Below, one piece after another: positions 22,843-23,472 of a stretch of DNA of 23,472 nucleotides. The position numbers were made by a program, and so were the translations under genes. Below the pieces are notes generated by a model. That model did not search any database. It was not told the origin of the DNA and saw nothing but the letters and a program-made list of their open reading frames with translations. The DNA is from an uncultured Eubacteriales bacterium (GTDB lineage: Bacteria > Bacillota > Clostridia > Lachnospirales > Lachnospiraceae): the NCBI GenBank assembly GCA_900544525.1, contig UQVN01000018.1:1-23472 (forward strand), read 5' to 3'. The first letter of the stretch is position 1. Each line of letters opens with the position of its first letter.

Positions 22843-23472
22843 ATTTGAGTGTTTTTTTCATCATGCACTGACAAATGTTCAAAAACAAGAGCCGCTTCAT
22901 TTAACATAGCAACAATTAAACCATATTCAAATTCTGGTATTTCCCTTCTCTCCTCTAATACAATTCCTACCGTCCCAAATATTCTTCCTCTTCCTCGAAT
23001 TGGAAGATACATCGCTTTTGCACTTGGCAATGTATGAGTACAAACCCCTGCACGTTTCCCATTTTTTATCACCCAGTCTGCTACCGCTCTTTCTGCTGAT
23101 GACTTAAACACTTCCATTTCTGAAAGCTCTACTCCATTTTTTGGATACAATTGAGGACCTGCTATTTTTCCATTTTGTTTTAGATATACAATAACCGAAA
23201 GATTCATTAACTTTTGAATTCTTATTTTTATTTCTTGGATTACCTCTTGTGTTGTGTCTGCTCGGATTAATTTTTGACTATTTTCCAATAACAGTTTTGT
23301 TCGATATGCTATTTTCGCATTTTCTGCTGATTGCTTTCTAAGTCTTGCTACCAACGATGATGTAATAAATGCAACCCAAAACATAATGAGATACGTAATG
23401 GAATAACTCTTATCATAAGATTCCAAAGAATAATAAGGTCTAATAAAAAAAATATTAAATAATAAAACACTG
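22839..23472 (-). CDS. KdpD-like protein lacking a kinase domain (partial, runs off the window)
   Basis: The frame is open to the right edge: upstream of the TTG at 23426 it continues with LLFNIFFIRPYY, a piece of the KdpD membrane domain (DUF4118), so the true start lies outside. The visible 210 codons hold the end of that domain, a charged linker with ARLRKQSAENAKIAYRTKLLLENS, and a GAF domain (about 60-180 from the TTG). It stops at NTQI, just where its paralogue downstream goes on as DTEI into HisKA, so no kinase domain exists. Aligned, IPEFEYGLIVAMLNEAALVFE matches IPEFEKGILIAILNESAVVLE. It probably carries the KdpD and stress-protein domains in its unseen N-terminal part and acts with the short kinase. 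Mutational loss of the kinase half is the alternative. Confidence 0.8.
   Translation of the reverse strand, partial: SVLLFNIFFIRPYYSLESYDKSYSITYLIMFWVAFITSSLVARLRKQSAENAKIAYRTKLLLENSQKLIRADTTQEVIQEIKIRIQKLMNLSVIVYLKQNGKIAGPQLYPKNGVELSEMEVFKSSAERAVADWVIKNGKRAGVCTHTLPSAKAMYLPIRGRGRIFGTVGIVLEERREIPEFEYGLIVAMLNEAALVFEHLSVHDEKNTQI

Overview
The window is AT-rich (roughly one third G+C by eye) with short intergenic gaps, strong AGGAGG-type ribosome sites and consensus sigma-A promoters. Its gene content (maltodextrin ABC importer with MalQ, KdpDE, and an old-yellow-enzyme/flavodoxin/MarR cassette) suggests an anaerobic gut Clostridia, most likely Lachnospiraceae. The species cannot be told from the sequence. 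Almost everything is on the minus strand; the exceptions are a MutS-like ATPase gene and a broken LysR gene. I saw no tRNA, rRNA, CRISPR array, insertion sequence or prophage.

Positions 1-6450 hold a signalling module, transcribed right to left: a CheB-CheR-PAS fusion, a 1034-residue hybrid histidine kinase (PAS, PAS, degenerate GGDEF, GAF-like region, kinase, receiver), then, after an intrinsic terminator, a BceR-like OmpR-family regulator. No flagellar gene, chemoreceptor or BceSAB gene is visible. A 368-bp leader with candidate promoters and an 18-bp palindrome lies upstream.

Positions 6818-12828 are a maltodextrin regulon: lipoprotein binding protein, MalF-like and MalG-like permeases, MalQ and a LacI-family repressor, which also has its own promoter. 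The main promoter is followed directly by three overlapping operator-like sites spaced exactly 12 bp. No ATPase subunit is encoded, so a shared MsmX-type ATPase is presumably used.

Positions 12960-15344 carry the most notable locus: a MarR regulator, a short old-yellow-enzyme-like reductase with an HGDR motif, and a flavodoxin. This matches the gene order and domain make-up of bilQRS, the gut bilirubin reductase cassette that makes urobilinogen. It has a consensus promoter with a dyad over the likely start site, and a terminator at its far end.

Positions 15364-18158 hold proC (pyrroline-5-carboxylate reductase, with an odd translation-start region) and, divergently, a membrane-anchored MutS-family ATPase. 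Positions 18201-20045 hold an aldo/keto reductase and a divergent LysR gene broken by one in-frame stop. Positions 20054-23472 hold the end of a Kdp potassium locus: kdpE, a KdpD-like kinase lacking the N-terminal KdpD domain, and, running off the right edge, a second KdpD-like protein that stops just before where the kinase domain would begin. The pair looks like a split KdpD sensor, and the second unit has its own promoter overlapping the first gene's stop codon.
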